From positions 1 to 64,000 of the forward strand of contig NZ_BJYT01000005.1 of the NCBI RefSeq assembly GCF_007991655.1: a stretch of 64,000 nt of DNA, written 5' to 3'. The notes below the pieces were generated by a model. The model made no database searches. It was not told where the DNA came from and saw only the letters and a program-made list of their open reading frames with translations. Every line of letters begins with the position of its first letter. The first letter of the stretch is position 1. The position numbers and the translations under genes are program-made. The stretch comes from Segetibacter aerophilus (GTDB taxonomy: Bacteria; Bacteroidota; Bacteroidia; Chitinophagales; Chitinophagaceae). This document shows positions 28,395 to 36,500 of the stretch, piece by piece.

Positions 28395-28835
28395 TTATGA
28401 GTTGCGGTTACCGCTTCGATCAACTGATAAGGGACCGTTGCCTTCAACAAGAAAAAATATAAGACCAACAAGAACACTTACAGATAACCAGAACTCTGAG
28501 TAAGGTTTAAAAACGTGCTCAGGAAGATTAACAAAAAAAACCGCGACAAGAAGAATAGGGATTTGAAAAAGACACGAAGAACGGGTTTGAGTACCGATGG
28601 TAATCATTAAACCCCCGATAATATGAATAACAATAATTAAGTGGGCAGACAAGCTGATGCCAAAGGAGGTTACCAACTTTGATTTTGCCATCAGTACAGA
28701 AAACGCATCAAGGTTTAAAGCAAATTCAACTCCTTTCCAAATCAGCACTAATCCCAATATTATTCTCAGAATATCAATCCAGCGAGGATGATGGGTATCA
28801 CCCCATCTTTCAATTTTGGTGATGATATTAGTCAT
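28395..28835 (-). CDS. DoxX-family membrane protein
   Basis: 146 residues from ATG 28835 (MTNIITKIERWGDTHHPRWIDILRIILGL). Four transmembrane segments are visible, near residues 20-38, 55-75, 82-102 and 112-132. The LRIILGLVLIWKGVEFAL opening and the GGLMITIGTQTRSSCLFQIPILLVAVFFVNLP segment match the DoxX/SURF4-like family. Function in bacteria is poorly defined. It lies 34 bp upstream of the Tat-exported isomerase on the same strand, so the two may be co-transcribed. Confidence 0.8.
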   Translation of the reverse strand: MTNIITKIERWGDTHHPRWIDILRIILGLVLIWKGVEFALNLDAFSVLMAKSKLVTSFGISLSAHLIIVIHIIGGLMITIGTQTRSSCLFQIPILLVAVFFVNLPEHVFKPYSEFWLSVSVLVGLIFFLVEGNGPLSVDRSGNRNS

Positions 28836-29045
28836 ATGGCAGGTATAAAACGTTAGCAATTGTTACCATTCTAAAGTTATAAAGAAATTAAGAAAAGCAT
28901 TTGTAAAAGTTCATACTAGACTCACCCCATCTAAAGTGCAAACTTGGTCTACTAGCAATAAGAAATTAGGCCTGAATTTAATTAACCGTAGGTCTTTTTA
29001 CGTCGCTCAAGGCTGCTGGAAGAAAGCGTGTTATTTCGACACCAG

Positions 29046-30359
29046 CTATTCCAGTATCAACGCGACTATTGCAAATACATCAATAACAAGCAGCGAGATA
29101 CTTACATCTTTGAATTTGCCGGAAAACAGTTTTAAAACGGTCCAACTAAGAAACCCCCAAATGATTCCTTGTGTAATTGAGTAGGTAAACGGGATGAGCA
29201 CCATTGCAAGAAAAGCTGGTATCGCTTCATCTAGTTGACTCCAGTTGATCTTTGTTACCGGTCTGATCATAAACACGCCAACTAAAACGAGCGCAGGTGC
29301 GGTTGCAATAGAAGGAACAACCGATAGCAAAGGGGCCAGGAATAAAAAAGGCAAAAATAATAGAGCGCCAACTACTGCTGTCAATCCTGTTTTTCCTCCC
29401 GCCTCGATACCTACTGCCGATTCTATATAAGCAGTGCCGGGGCTTGAGCCTACTAGCCCGGCCAGAGTGGTTGAAACCGCATCCGTCATTAGTGAACGCT
29501 TTATATTTCTTGGCTCGCCGTTTTCGTCCAGCATCCCTGCTGCCTCAGATAATCCCACGAAAGTGGAGAGGCTATCAAACATGTCAGTAAAAACAAAGGC
29601 AAAAATAACCGGTACTACTGACCACTGCAGTGAGTGTACAAGATCAAGTTGCCCTAACAGGCTAAAATCAGGCGCAGCAATTATGCCTTGATAATTGACA
29701 AGCGGGAATGTATTGTCGCTGATACCCCACCATCTTCCAAGGGGATAGGCCAATAATGTTGTAAATAGAATCCCAATTAAAATTGCACCCTTTACATTTC
29801 TAATTACCAGCACTGCGGTAACAATAAAGCCGGTAATAAAAGTAAGCAGCACAGGAGTCAATTTGCCAATTCCTATAATGGTTGCCGGGTTGGCAACGAG
29901 AAATTTTGCATTGGCAAAACCTATAAGTGTTATAAAAAGGCCTATACCAGATGCAATTGCAAAACGAAGTGTTCGGGGGATTGCGCGAACAATGTGCGTG
30001 CGGATATTAAAAACAGAAAGCAACAGAAAAATAATACCGGACCAGAATACCGCTCCCAATGCAATTGGCCACGGCACTTTCATTCCTATTACTGCTGAAA
30101 AAGTAAAAAACGCATTTAAACCCATACCTGGAGCCACCAGTATAGGGTTGTTGGCATATAGACCCATCGTAAGGCTGCTAAAGAAGGCAACAATAACAGT
30201 GGCCGTAAGAACCGCAGAGAAAGGCATTCCCGCCTGGCTAAGAACAGAAGGGTTGACAACAATGATATAGGACGTAGCAAGAAATGATGAAACGCCTGCA
30301 ATCACCTCCGTTTGAAAAGACGTCTTGTTTTCTTTCAATTGAAAGTAAGCATTTATCAT
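29046..30359 (-). CDS. NCS2-family purine permease (AzgA-like)
   Basis: 437 residues with about 12-14 membrane segments. Diagnostic blocks are NPILVAPGMGLNAFFTFSAV, the FAFVFTDMFDSLSTFVGLSEAAGMLDENG segment with the transport motif, and the SSPGTAYIESAVGIEAGGKTGLTAVV block of the AzgA (adenine/guanine/hypoxanthine) branch. It imports nucleobases by proton symport. No purine riboswitch was recognised in the short upstream gap. It is in the same direction as the preceding MpaB-like gene, 59 bp downstream of it. Confidence 0.92.
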   Translation of the reverse strand: MINAYFQLKENKTSFQTEVIAGVSSFLATSYIIVVNPSVLSQAGMPFSAVLTATVIVAFFSSLTMGLYANNPILVAPGMGLNAFFTFSAVIGMKVPWPIALGAVFWSGIIFLLLSVFNIRTHIVRAIPRTLRFAIASGIGLFITLIGFANAKFLVANPATIIGIGKLTPVLLTFITGFIVTAVLVIRNVKGAILIGILFTTLLAYPLGRWWGISDNTFPLVNYQGIIAAPDFSLLGQLDLVHSLQWSVVPVIFAFVFTDMFDSLSTFVGLSEAAGMLDENGEPRNIKRSLMTDAVSTTLAGLVGSSPGTAYIESAVGIEAGGKTGLTAVVGALLFLPFLFLAPLLSVVPSIATAPALVLVGVFMIRPVTKINWSQLDEAIPAFLAMVLIPFTYSITQGIIWGFLSWTVLKLFSGKFKDVSISLLVIDVFAIVALILE

Positions 30360-30418
30360 AGCTAGGTTTGAATTGAAGATAGTAGATTTTGGAAATGAAA
30401 GATTACAAACAGCAGGCT

Positions 30419-31177
30419 TTATACCACATCTAATTCTTTAATTTCTTGTTTGTATTCTTTAGGTAGAATGGCTGATTTTAAAAACCAGTCAAGACGCAGT
30501 TTTTGTAACAGTTTGTATAAGCCAAGAACCGGGGTCAAGAGTGAAAATTTTCCAAGCGATAGAAGTTCGTTCACCCGCCGAGGTACAACTAATATTTGGC
30601 CCTCAAGTAGAAGCCTGTACCTGACGGGACCTAAATGCTTTTTATATTGTTTGTAGAGGTCTACCGTAAAGTCACTTTTCAACAGGTCATTCTGCAAGTG
30701 TTCATCGCGCATTCTCAACCATTCTTCATAGCTTGAAGGAAGTCCTATTAAAGCCATCCTTTGCCCCACACGATTGAACACATCAAATACTTCTTTTCTT
30801 TCTTCTATAGAAAGCTTCCTTTCCAGTACTTCGTAAGAACGAATGGAATAATCAATCAGCATAAACAAAACATCGCGATAAGCCCAGTCAGGGATTTTAT
30901 CACCTCTTTGTTGTTCGACAGAGGCGTGAATGGCGGCGATCTTATCAATCGCCTTTAGAGCAGCTTCATTTTCAGAAAAAACAATTTTTCTCGCGTAGTT
31001 GACAGTAGAAAACAATCTACCTAAAGGATCGGCAGGCAAGCGCCCGGTATAGTATAGCCAATCAACAGCTTTGTTAAGAGCGAACTCAGCAGACGCTCCC
31101 GCAAAGATGAAGAGAATGGTATCTCCTTTGCCCCAAATCTCCCGTACCACAGAATCCTTCTCTACAAAAAATTTCAT
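30419..31177 (-). CDS. MpaB/latex-clearing-type oxygenase domain protein (DUF2236)
   Basis: 252 residues. The DUF2236 pattern appears as a heme-site region: ILFIFAGASAEFALNKAVDWLYYTGRLPADPLGRLFSTVNYARKIVF, then AIHASVEQQRGDKIPDWAYRDVLFMLIDYSIRSYEVL and a late helical stretch. The family includes rubber oxygenase Lcp and fungal MpaB, which cleave isoprenoid chains. The His of AAIHASVE is at the position usually conserved. The substrate here is unknown. It is divergent from the cupin gene. Confidence 0.75.
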   Translation of the reverse strand: MKFFVEKDSVVREIWGKGDTILFIFAGASAEFALNKAVDWLYYTGRLPADPLGRLFSTVNYARKIVFSENEAALKAIDKIAAIHASVEQQRGDKIPDWAYRDVLFMLIDYSIRSYEVLERKLSIEERKEVFDVFNRVGQRMALIGLPSSYEEWLRMRDEHLQNDLLKSDFTVDLYKQYKKHLGPVRYRLLLEGQILVVPRRVNELLSLGKFSLLTPVLGLYKLLQKLRLDWFLKSAILPKEYKQEIKELDVV

Positions 31178-31288
31178 GTGTAAATATACTTCTTACCAAT
31201 TTCCGATTCATGCTCCAAAAAGTTTAAAACCCTGCAAAAGGTTTTGTAGTTCTTTTGCAAGAGGCACAGATTTTACTTAATTCATGCT

Positions 31289-31648
31289 ATGATAAAGGCT
31301 TATAAAATTTACACAGATTACGATGGGCATACTCATATTACTCGGGGATCTGTTGCAGAAGATTTTCTTTCAAATGCAAATAATATCAGGTTCAAAGAAA
31401 CGCCCGCTTATTCTTCCTACGATTGGCATCCTGCACCTTCTATTCAATATGTGATTACACTGACCGGCACCCTTGAGTTTACAACTTTTCTAGGCGAAAC
31501 TTTTATTTTAAAACCCGGGGAGATTTTGCTGGCAATGGATGTGACCGGCTCCGGGCACAAGTGGAAATTGATTGACGACCAACCATGGAAGAGAGCTTAC
31601 GTAACCTTTGATGCAGATAAAGAAATGCTGTTTGTAGAAGAACGCTAA
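31289..31648 (+). CDS. Cupin-domain protein
   Basis: A 119-residue single-domain beta-barrel protein. WHPAPSIQYVITLTGTLEFTTFLGETFILKPGEILLAMDVTGSGHKWKLI is the cupin core, with the PGE turn and a GSGHKW block holding a probable metal histidine. Only part of the usual metal-binding motif is present, so metal use is uncertain. Function unknown. It is divergently oriented to the MpaB-like gene with 111 bp between the starts. Confidence 0.78.
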   Translation: MIKAYKIYTDYDGHTHITRGSVAEDFLSNANNIRFKETPAYSSYDWHPAPSIQYVITLTGTLEFTTFLGETFILKPGEILLAMDVTGSGHKWKLIDDQPWKRAYVTFDADKEMLFVEER

Positions 31649-31912
31649 AAGCTATTACAAAAGCTTTAAACCTTGAACTGTTACAATTCCTGCAGTCTGA
31701 AAAAGCCCGTTATTAGAACTGTCATTTAAGCTTAGGCTTTGCCAAAAACTGTCAGCTTTTTGAGCTTGCTTATCGTTCATCTGCCATTAAAACATTCCTT
31801 TATTTTTCTTTAACAAAAGGGTAGTATTCAACTGTTATCGAATAGTTATAAGACGATGTTTTAACCTTAATCAGCACATAATTTGTATAAATATCAACGT
31901 AAAAAATAAATT

Positions 31913-32377
31913 ATGAAAAAGCTACTTGTGATATTGTTCTCGTTGAGCGTAACGTTGAGCGCAATGGCTCAACCAAAGATTGGGGGTACTTTTCGTGGTC
32001 GTGTTTATAACGGTGGAGGTGCACATTATGTTAGACCGCGTGTAACTGTTATAGCACCTGTTGTTCCTTATTATGGCTATGGTCTCGGGCTTGGATATAA
32101 CAGGTTTGGTTATGGCTATTCACCTTTCAATGATCCTTTTTATTATCAAAGAAATGATTTTAGACGCGACTCAAAACCTACTCAGCTAGACCTTCAGTTA
32201 GAGGAAATCGATAACGAATACGATTACAAAATTTCTTCTGTGAAAGATGATAAAACTCTTTCCAAAGATGAGAGAAAGCAAAAGGTTCGCGATCTGAAAC
32301 ACGAAAAAGACCAGGAAATTATCGAGGCTAAAAAGAATTACTACAAAGCCGAAGATGATAAAAAAGACACCGAATAA
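31913..32377 (+). CDS. Exported Gly/Tyr-rich protein with charged C-terminal coil, unknown function
   Basis: 154 residues. The signal peptide MKKLLVILFSLSVTLSAMAQ has probable cleavage at AMA-Q. Residues 24-85 are rich in Gly, Tyr and Phe (YYGYGLGLGYNRFGYGYS). Residues 90-154 are highly charged and helical (LQLEEIDNEYDYKISSVKDDKTLSKDERKQKVRDLKHEKDQ), likely a coiled coil. It resembles small periplasmic or envelope proteins of Bacteroidota with no assigned role. A TTAACCTTAA element lies 43 bp before the ATG, and a strong terminator follows. Confidence 0.8.
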   Translation: MKKLLVILFSLSVTLSAMAQPKIGGTFRGRVYNGGGAHYVRPRVTVIAPVVPYYGYGLGLGYNRFGYGYSPFNDPFYYQRNDFRRDSKPTQLDLQLEEIDNEYDYKISSVKDDKTLSKDERKQKVRDLKHEKDQEIIEAKKNYYKAEDDKKDTE

Positions 32378-32412
32378 TTTTAATGGAAGTGTGCTAGTAT
32401 CTATGAAATTCG

Positions 32413-32434
32413 AAGCTCCGCAATTGCGGAGCTT
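32413..32434 (+). terminator. Rho-independent terminator
   Basis: AAGCTCCGC pairs perfectly with GCGGAGCTT around AATT, followed by a run of T. It closes the gene ending at 32377. Confidence 0.9.
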
Positions 32435-32604
32435 TTTTGTTGTAGTCGAATATTGATACATGTTAAGCGGTTGTAAAACGTCAGTTGTATCTCCGTGGGT
32501 ACAAGAAAAATAAATTGCTTTTTATATTAAATCAGATGCTTTGTAACTTCCCATTTTAATTATGTCTTGATTTATTTACCAAAACATCCCATAAAATAAA
32601 ACAA

Positions 32605-33270
32605 ATGGATAAGAAGACCGAGCTACTTAAGCTTATTCCGGAACAAGGGATTTTACCCTTATACTTTTACAAGGACACGGAAGTAAGTTTAAATGTTTTA
32701 AGAGCCCTTTTTAATGCTGGAATAAGAACGGTAGAATACACCAACAGGGGAGAAGCTGCTTTGAAGAACTTTAGGGAAATGAAACAGCTGTGTGAGCGCG
32801 AGTTGAATGGAATGTATTTGGGTATTGGAACGATTAAGAATGCAGATAGCGCCAAAGCCTTCATTGATGCCGGAGCTGACTACATAATAAGTCCGGGTTT
32901 GGTAGAGGATGCGGCAAAAGTGGCCGATCAAAACAATATGCTGTGGGTACCGGGATGTATGACCCCAACCGAAGTAATCAGGGCAGAACAGCTTGGTGCC
33001 AGGTTTGTAAAGCTATTTCCTGGTAATATTTTAGGGCCTGCTTTTGTAAGCGCTATCAAAGAATTATTTCCCGAAGTCATGTTCATGCCGACCGGTGGAG
33101 TTGACTTGGATAAAGAAAATATTGCAGGTTGGTTTAAGGCAGGTGTCACTGCAGTTGGCATGGGCAGTAAACTAATCAGTAAACAACTTCTTGAAGCCAA
33201 AGACTACGGCAAAATAGAAAGCATGACGAAAGAAGCTATGGAAATAGTACGGTCAGTAAAAAGTAAATAG
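32605..33270 (+). CDS. 2-dehydro-3-deoxy-phosphogluconate / 4-hydroxy-2-oxoglutarate aldolase
   Basis: A 221-residue class I aldolase (KDPG/KHG type). It forms a Schiff base through K136 in GARFVKLFPGN, with E44 (RTVEYTNRG) as the catalytic base. The phosphate-site loop is FMPTGGVDLDKENIAGWF and the tail is TAVGMGSKLIS. It splits KDPG into pyruvate and glyceraldehyde-3-phosphate in Entner-Doudoroff or uronate breakdown. No KDPG-forming dehydratase or kinase is beside it. A dehydrogenase of the Gfo/Idh/MocA family follows on the same strand. Confidence 0.92.
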   Translation: MDKKTELLKLIPEQGILPLYFYKDTEVSLNVLRALFNAGIRTVEYTNRGEAALKNFREMKQLCERELNGMYLGIGTIKNADSAKAFIDAGADYIISPGLVEDAAKVADQNNMLWVPGCMTPTEVIRAEQLGARFVKLFPGNILGPAFVSAIKELFPEVMFMPTGGVDLDKENIAGWFKAGVTAVGMGSKLISKQLLEAKDYGKIESMTKEAMEIVRSVKSK

Positions 33271-33326
33271 TAGACATATTGTTTAAAAAGAAAGAAGATG
33301 GTCGTGCGGGCATTGTATCATTTCAA

Positions 33327-33353
33327 AGCATTTGTTGCGTCGCACACTTGTAC
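33327..33353 (-). repeat. Dispersed intergenic repeat, class B copy
   Basis: Contains TTTGTTGCGTCGCACACTTG followed by TAC, close to the reverse complement of the class B consensus. Outward similarity (GCGGGCATTGTA at 33307-33318) matches the flank of the copy at 27306. It lies between the aldolase and the Gfo/Idh/MocA gene. Confidence 0.8.
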
Positions 33354-33477
33354 TGTTTTTCTTTTTGCAACCGATTAAAAATTGCTGTTCAATCAACCAT
33401 TATAGTTGCGGAAATTAAATATGTATAATTTCGTGACCACAAAAACTCAAAAACTAAAATCAAAAACCTTGTTTGCT

Positions 33478-34638
33478 ATGAAAAGAAAATTACGGATGGG
33501 GATGATAGGAGGTGGAAAAGATGCCTTTATAGGTAGTATTCATCGCTTTGCATCTAATATGGACGGAATGGTTGAATTGGTATGTGGAGCACTCAGCATT
33601 AATAAAGACGTTGCCATCGAGAGCGGTCGTTCCCTGTTTCTTCCTGAGGATAGGATTTATACGAATTACGAAGAAATGATCGAAAAAGAGAGTAAGCTAC
33701 CCGAGGGCGAGCGGATGGATTTCGTAACTATTGTAACTCCAAACTTTGCACATTTTCCGCCTGCTGTAGCCGCATTGGATAAAGGTTTTCACGTAGTGAT
33801 CGAAAAACCTATCACCGTTTCTTTAGAAGAGGCTCAAAAGCTAAAACAAAAACTGGATGAAACCAGATTGATACTTTGCCTAACTCATACCTATACCGGT
33901 TTTCCGATGGTAAAACAGGCGAAAGACTTAGTTGCCAGCGGAGCATTGGGTAAAATAAGAAAAGTATATGTTCATTATCACCAGGGATGGCTCAGCAGAT
34001 TATCAGAAAGAGAAGGAAATGCACAGGCTAGCTGGAGAACAGACCCAAAGAAGTCTGGAAAAAGTGGTGTCATGGGCGACATCGGAACCCATGCCTTTAA
34101 CTTAGCTGAGTACATAACAGGTTTACAAGTTACAAAGCTTTGTGCTGATCTTAATATAGTAGTAGAAGGTCGACTGTTAGACGATGACGGCGGAGTATTT
34201 CTAAAGTTCGACAATGGAGCTTCAGGTGTGTTAACCGCAACGCAAATAGCAGCCGGCGAAGAAAACAACCTTTCTATAAAAGTGTATGGCGAGAATGGAG
34301 GATTAGAATGGCACCAACAAGAGCCTAACTCTTTAATTGTAAGATGGCTTGACAAACCAATGGAAATCTTAAGAGCAGGAACTCCGTTTGTGGGTGATTT
34401 GGCCAAACAAAATCAACGCACTCCCGGCGGGCACCCTGAAGGTTACTTGGAAGCTTTTGCAAACATTTATCGAAATTTTGCAAATACATTATCTGCCAGG
34501 CTTAACAACACAACAGTCAATACTAGTATCATAGAATTCCCCTCTATTACCGAAGGCATAAGAGGAATGGCTTTCATAGAAAACGTAGTGAAAAGCCATG
34601 AGAGTAACGAAAAATGGACCGACTACTCAATCGATTAA
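33478..34638 (+). CDS. Gfo/Idh/MocA-family oxidoreductase
   Basis: 386 residues from ATG 33478 (MKRKLRMGMIGGGKDAFIGSIHR). Alternative upstream starts, including ATG 33421, give a poor N-terminal extension. A Rossmann NAD(P)-binding domain (GMIGGGKDAFIG, then VTIVTPNFAHFPPAVAALDKGFHVVIEKPIT with the catalytic EKP lysine) is followed by the alpha/beta substrate domain with GVMGDIGTHAFNLAEYITG. It probably oxidises a sugar or cyclitol. The closing WTDYSID is typical of Bacteroidota homologues. Confidence 0.9.
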   Translation: MKRKLRMGMIGGGKDAFIGSIHRFASNMDGMVELVCGALSINKDVAIESGRSLFLPEDRIYTNYEEMIEKESKLPEGERMDFVTIVTPNFAHFPPAVAALDKGFHVVIEKPITVSLEEAQKLKQKLDETRLILCLTHTYTGFPMVKQAKDLVASGALGKIRKVYVHYHQGWLSRLSEREGNAQASWRTDPKKSGKSGVMGDIGTHAFNLAEYITGLQVTKLCADLNIVVEGRLLDDDGGVFLKFDNGASGVLTATQIAAGEENNLSIKVYGENGGLEWHQQEPNSLIVRWLDKPMEILRAGTPFVGDLAKQNQRTPGGHPEGYLEAFANIYRNFANTLSARLNNTTVNTSIIEFPSITEGIRGMAFIENVVKSHESNEKWTDYSID

Positions 34639-34664
34639 TCTTGCTAATTGTGCTTAAATAAAAT

Positions 34665-34689
34665 AAAGCCGTCCTTTAAGGGCGGTTTT
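34665..34689 (+). terminator. Rho-independent terminator
   Basis: A 10-bp stem, AAAGCCGTCC with GGGCGGTTTT, including two G-T pairs, with a 5-base loop and a T run. It lies 26 bp after the Gfo/Idh/MocA stop. Confidence 0.85.
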
Positions 34690-34800
34690 TTTTATAAAAG
34701 GTAGACGTGCGTTAATTTCTTGTTTTTACAGCCAGAATTACCTTTAAAAATTGAAGAGCTGTTAGTACAACATCTTTACCCTTTTTACGTTTAGATATAT

Positions 34801-34835
34801 ATTGTGGTCGAAAACTATTAAAACGTGTACCTTGG
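34801..34835 (+). promoter_or_regulatory. Putative promoter of the 37-residue membrane peptide gene
   Basis: ATTG at 34801-34804 and TACCTTGG at 34828-34835 with 23 bp between them. The downstream box differs by one base from TAnnTTTG. It is placed 17 bp before the ATG of the small gene. Confidence 0.4.
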
Positions 34836-34852
34836 CAAAAATTTATACAGTT

Positions 34853-34966
34853 ATGCAGTTGAAGAATCAGGAGGGTTATATCGGCTATTTAATAGGAAGC
34901 GCATGTATTGTATTTCTTTGGCTTATAAATAAAGGCCTTAATATTTCGGAAGCCGAAAACGACTAG
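34853..34966 (+). CDS. Small single-span membrane protein, 37 residues
   Basis: ATG 34853 opens a 37-codon frame beginning MQLKNQEGYIGYLIGSA and ending NISEAEND. Residues 10-26 form one hydrophobic helix (IGYLIGSACIVFLWLIN), with polar ends and an acidic tail. It is too short for standard gene calls. Support comes from its own promoter-like boxes upstream, a terminator 25 bp after the stop, and isolation between two other terminators. No family is recognised. It may be a structural or regulatory membrane peptide (inference). Confidence 0.6.
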   Translation: MQLKNQEGYIGYLIGSACIVFLWLINKGLNISEAEND

Positions 34967-34990
34967 CCCTGTTATATTTGAAATTTTTCA

Positions 34991-35011
34991 AAAGCAGCCC
35001 TCGGCTGCTTT
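34991..35011 (+). terminator. Rho-independent terminator of the small membrane-protein gene
   Basis: A 9-bp perfect stem, AAAGCAGCC with GGCTGCTTT, with loop CTC and a following T run. Confidence 0.88.
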
Positions 35012-35073
35012 TTTAGTTTACCATACATGCTTTTTTACTTTTCCGGCTGTTTACAACTGCTAGCCTTAAAATA

Positions 35074-35101
35074 AAAAGCCGCATGTAATTATGCAGCTTT
35101 T
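35074..35101 (-). terminator. Terminator after queA
   Basis: AAAAGC, one mismatch, then GCAT pairs with ATGC and GCTTTT around GTAATT. On the minus strand a TTTTTATTTT run follows. It lies 33 bp past the queA stop. Confidence 0.78.
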
Positions 35102-35133
35102 CGAAAAATCGGTCATTTTAATTTCAAGATCTA

Positions 35134-36183
35134 TTATAGAACCAGCATAGCATCTCCGTATGTAGAGAACTTGTACTTGTCTTTTATAGCTTTTTTATAA
35201 GCTTCGGTGATAAGGTCGTACCCCCCAAAAGCGCAGGTCAATATAAATAAGCTGCTTTTTGGCAAATGGAAATTGGTAACCATTGCATTAGCTACATTGA
35301 AATCATAAGGCGGGTGAATAAAATTGTTAGTCCAGCCTTCACTTGGTTTTAGCAACTGTTGCGACGTGTAGCTACTTTCTAAAGCCCGCATCGTAGTGGT
35401 GCCAATCGAGCAAATACGGCGGCCATCTTCCTTCGCTTTGTTTACGATTTTGCAGGCAAATTCGTCAATCTGGTAAAACTCAGCGTCCATTTTGTGTTTG
35501 TGCAAGTCTTCTACTTCAAGCGGACGGAAAGTGCCTAACCCTGAGTGAAGTGTTACTTCTGCAAAGCGAATACCTTTTATTTCACAACGCTTAATCAATT
35601 CCTTACTAAAGTGAAAGCCTGCAGTAGGGGCTGCTACAGCACCTTCATGTTTTGCATACACTGTCTGGTATCTTTCGCGATCTTCTTCATCCGGCTTACG
35701 CTTTATATATTTTGGCAGAGGAGTTTCACCTAATGCCTCAAGTTGTTTTTTGAAATCATCTTCAGCTCCGTCCCACAAAAACTTAATTGTTCTTCCGCGA
35801 CTTGTTGTATTATCTATTACTTCAGCAACCAACTCATCATTGTCTCCGAAATACAGTTTGTTACCAACACGAATTTTTCGCGCTGGATCCACAATTACGT
35901 CCCACAGACGATTAGCGGCATTTAATTCTCTTAATAGAAAAACCTCCACAACTGCGCCTGTTTTTTCCTTTCTTCCGTACATTCTGGCAGGAAAAACTTT
36001 TGTGTTATTAACAACAAAAACATCTTTGTCGTCAAAATAATTTAAAATGTCACGAAAGTGCAGATCTTCTAATTGTCCTGTCTTGCGATGAACAACCATC
36101 ATTCGGCTGTCTTCTCTTTTTTTGGTAGGATTTTGGGCAATCAGGTTAAGGGGAAGGTCAAAAATAAACTTCGATAATTTCAT
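35134..36183 (-). CDS. queA: S-adenosylmethionine:tRNA ribosyltransferase-isomerase
   Basis: 349 residues. It transfers the ribosyl part of SAM to preQ1 in tRNA to form epoxyqueuosine. Recognised blocks are the opening [88 protein letters not shown] and the [28 protein letters not shown] end. Length is normal. No other queuosine genes and no preQ1 riboswitch are seen next to it. Confidence 0.95.
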   Translation of the reverse strand: MKLSKFIFDLPLNLIAQNPTKKREDSRMMVVHRKTGQLEDLHFRDILNYFDDKDVFVVNNTKVFPARMYGRKEKTGAVVEVFLLRELNAANRLWDVIVDPARKIRVGNKLYFGDNDELVAEVIDNTTSRGRTIKFLWDGAEDDFKKQLEALGETPLPKYIKRKPDEEDRERYQTVYAKHEGAVAAPTAGFHFSKELIKRCEIKGIRFAEVTLHSGLGTFRPLEVEDLHKHKMDAEFYQIDEFACKIVNKAKEDGRRICSIGTTTMRALESSYTSQQLLKPSEGWTNNFIHPPYDFNVANAMVTNFHLPKSSLFILTCAFGGYDLITEAYKKAIKDKYKFSTYGDAMLVL

Positions 36184-36500
36184 ATTTTTTTTTGTAGAGT
36201 CTCTATAAAAGACCTAGTTGCTTGTAAACAGGCTAGTCTTTAAAACTGAATAAGTCTGCAAAATTAGCCTTTTCCAATTTATTTTGATCAGAAACTAAAT
36301 GTTAAGAGTTAGAAGCCTAGTTCTTAGCGGAAAGTGTATTATCGATAAGAAGAATAAGTAACATGGTCCGTTAACTATAATTAAAAAAGTCACATTTAAT
36401 CTAACTTAAATGAAATATTATAATCATGGGAAAGTATAATTTTTAGTAAAAACACTCGTTTTACTCGATCATTGCATAAATAGCGGTGATAGCTTAATAA
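36184..36500. other. Intergenic region between queA and the glycan cluster
   Basis: 317 bp between divergent queA and the aminotransferase gene. It is AT-rich and presumably contains both promoters. No clear TTTG/TAnnTTTG pair, hairpin or repeat copy was recognised. Confidence 0.5.

Noticed and set aside
28936-29184. 82-residue frame between DoxX and the purine permease
   Set aside because: Overlaps the 3' end of the permease on the opposite strand, with no domain or plausible start context.
30360-30418. Purine riboswitch before the nucleobase permease
   Set aside because: The gap is 59 bp, too short for the aptamer, and the conserved loop sequences are absent.
34741-34780. Further dispersed-repeat copy (GTTAGTACAACATC)
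   Set aside because: Only a few bases agree with the consensus and neither the dyad core nor the CAAC end is present.
36184-36500. preQ1 riboswitch upstream of queA
   Set aside because: No compact pseudoknot pattern with a C-rich loop and A-rich tail was found on the minus strand.
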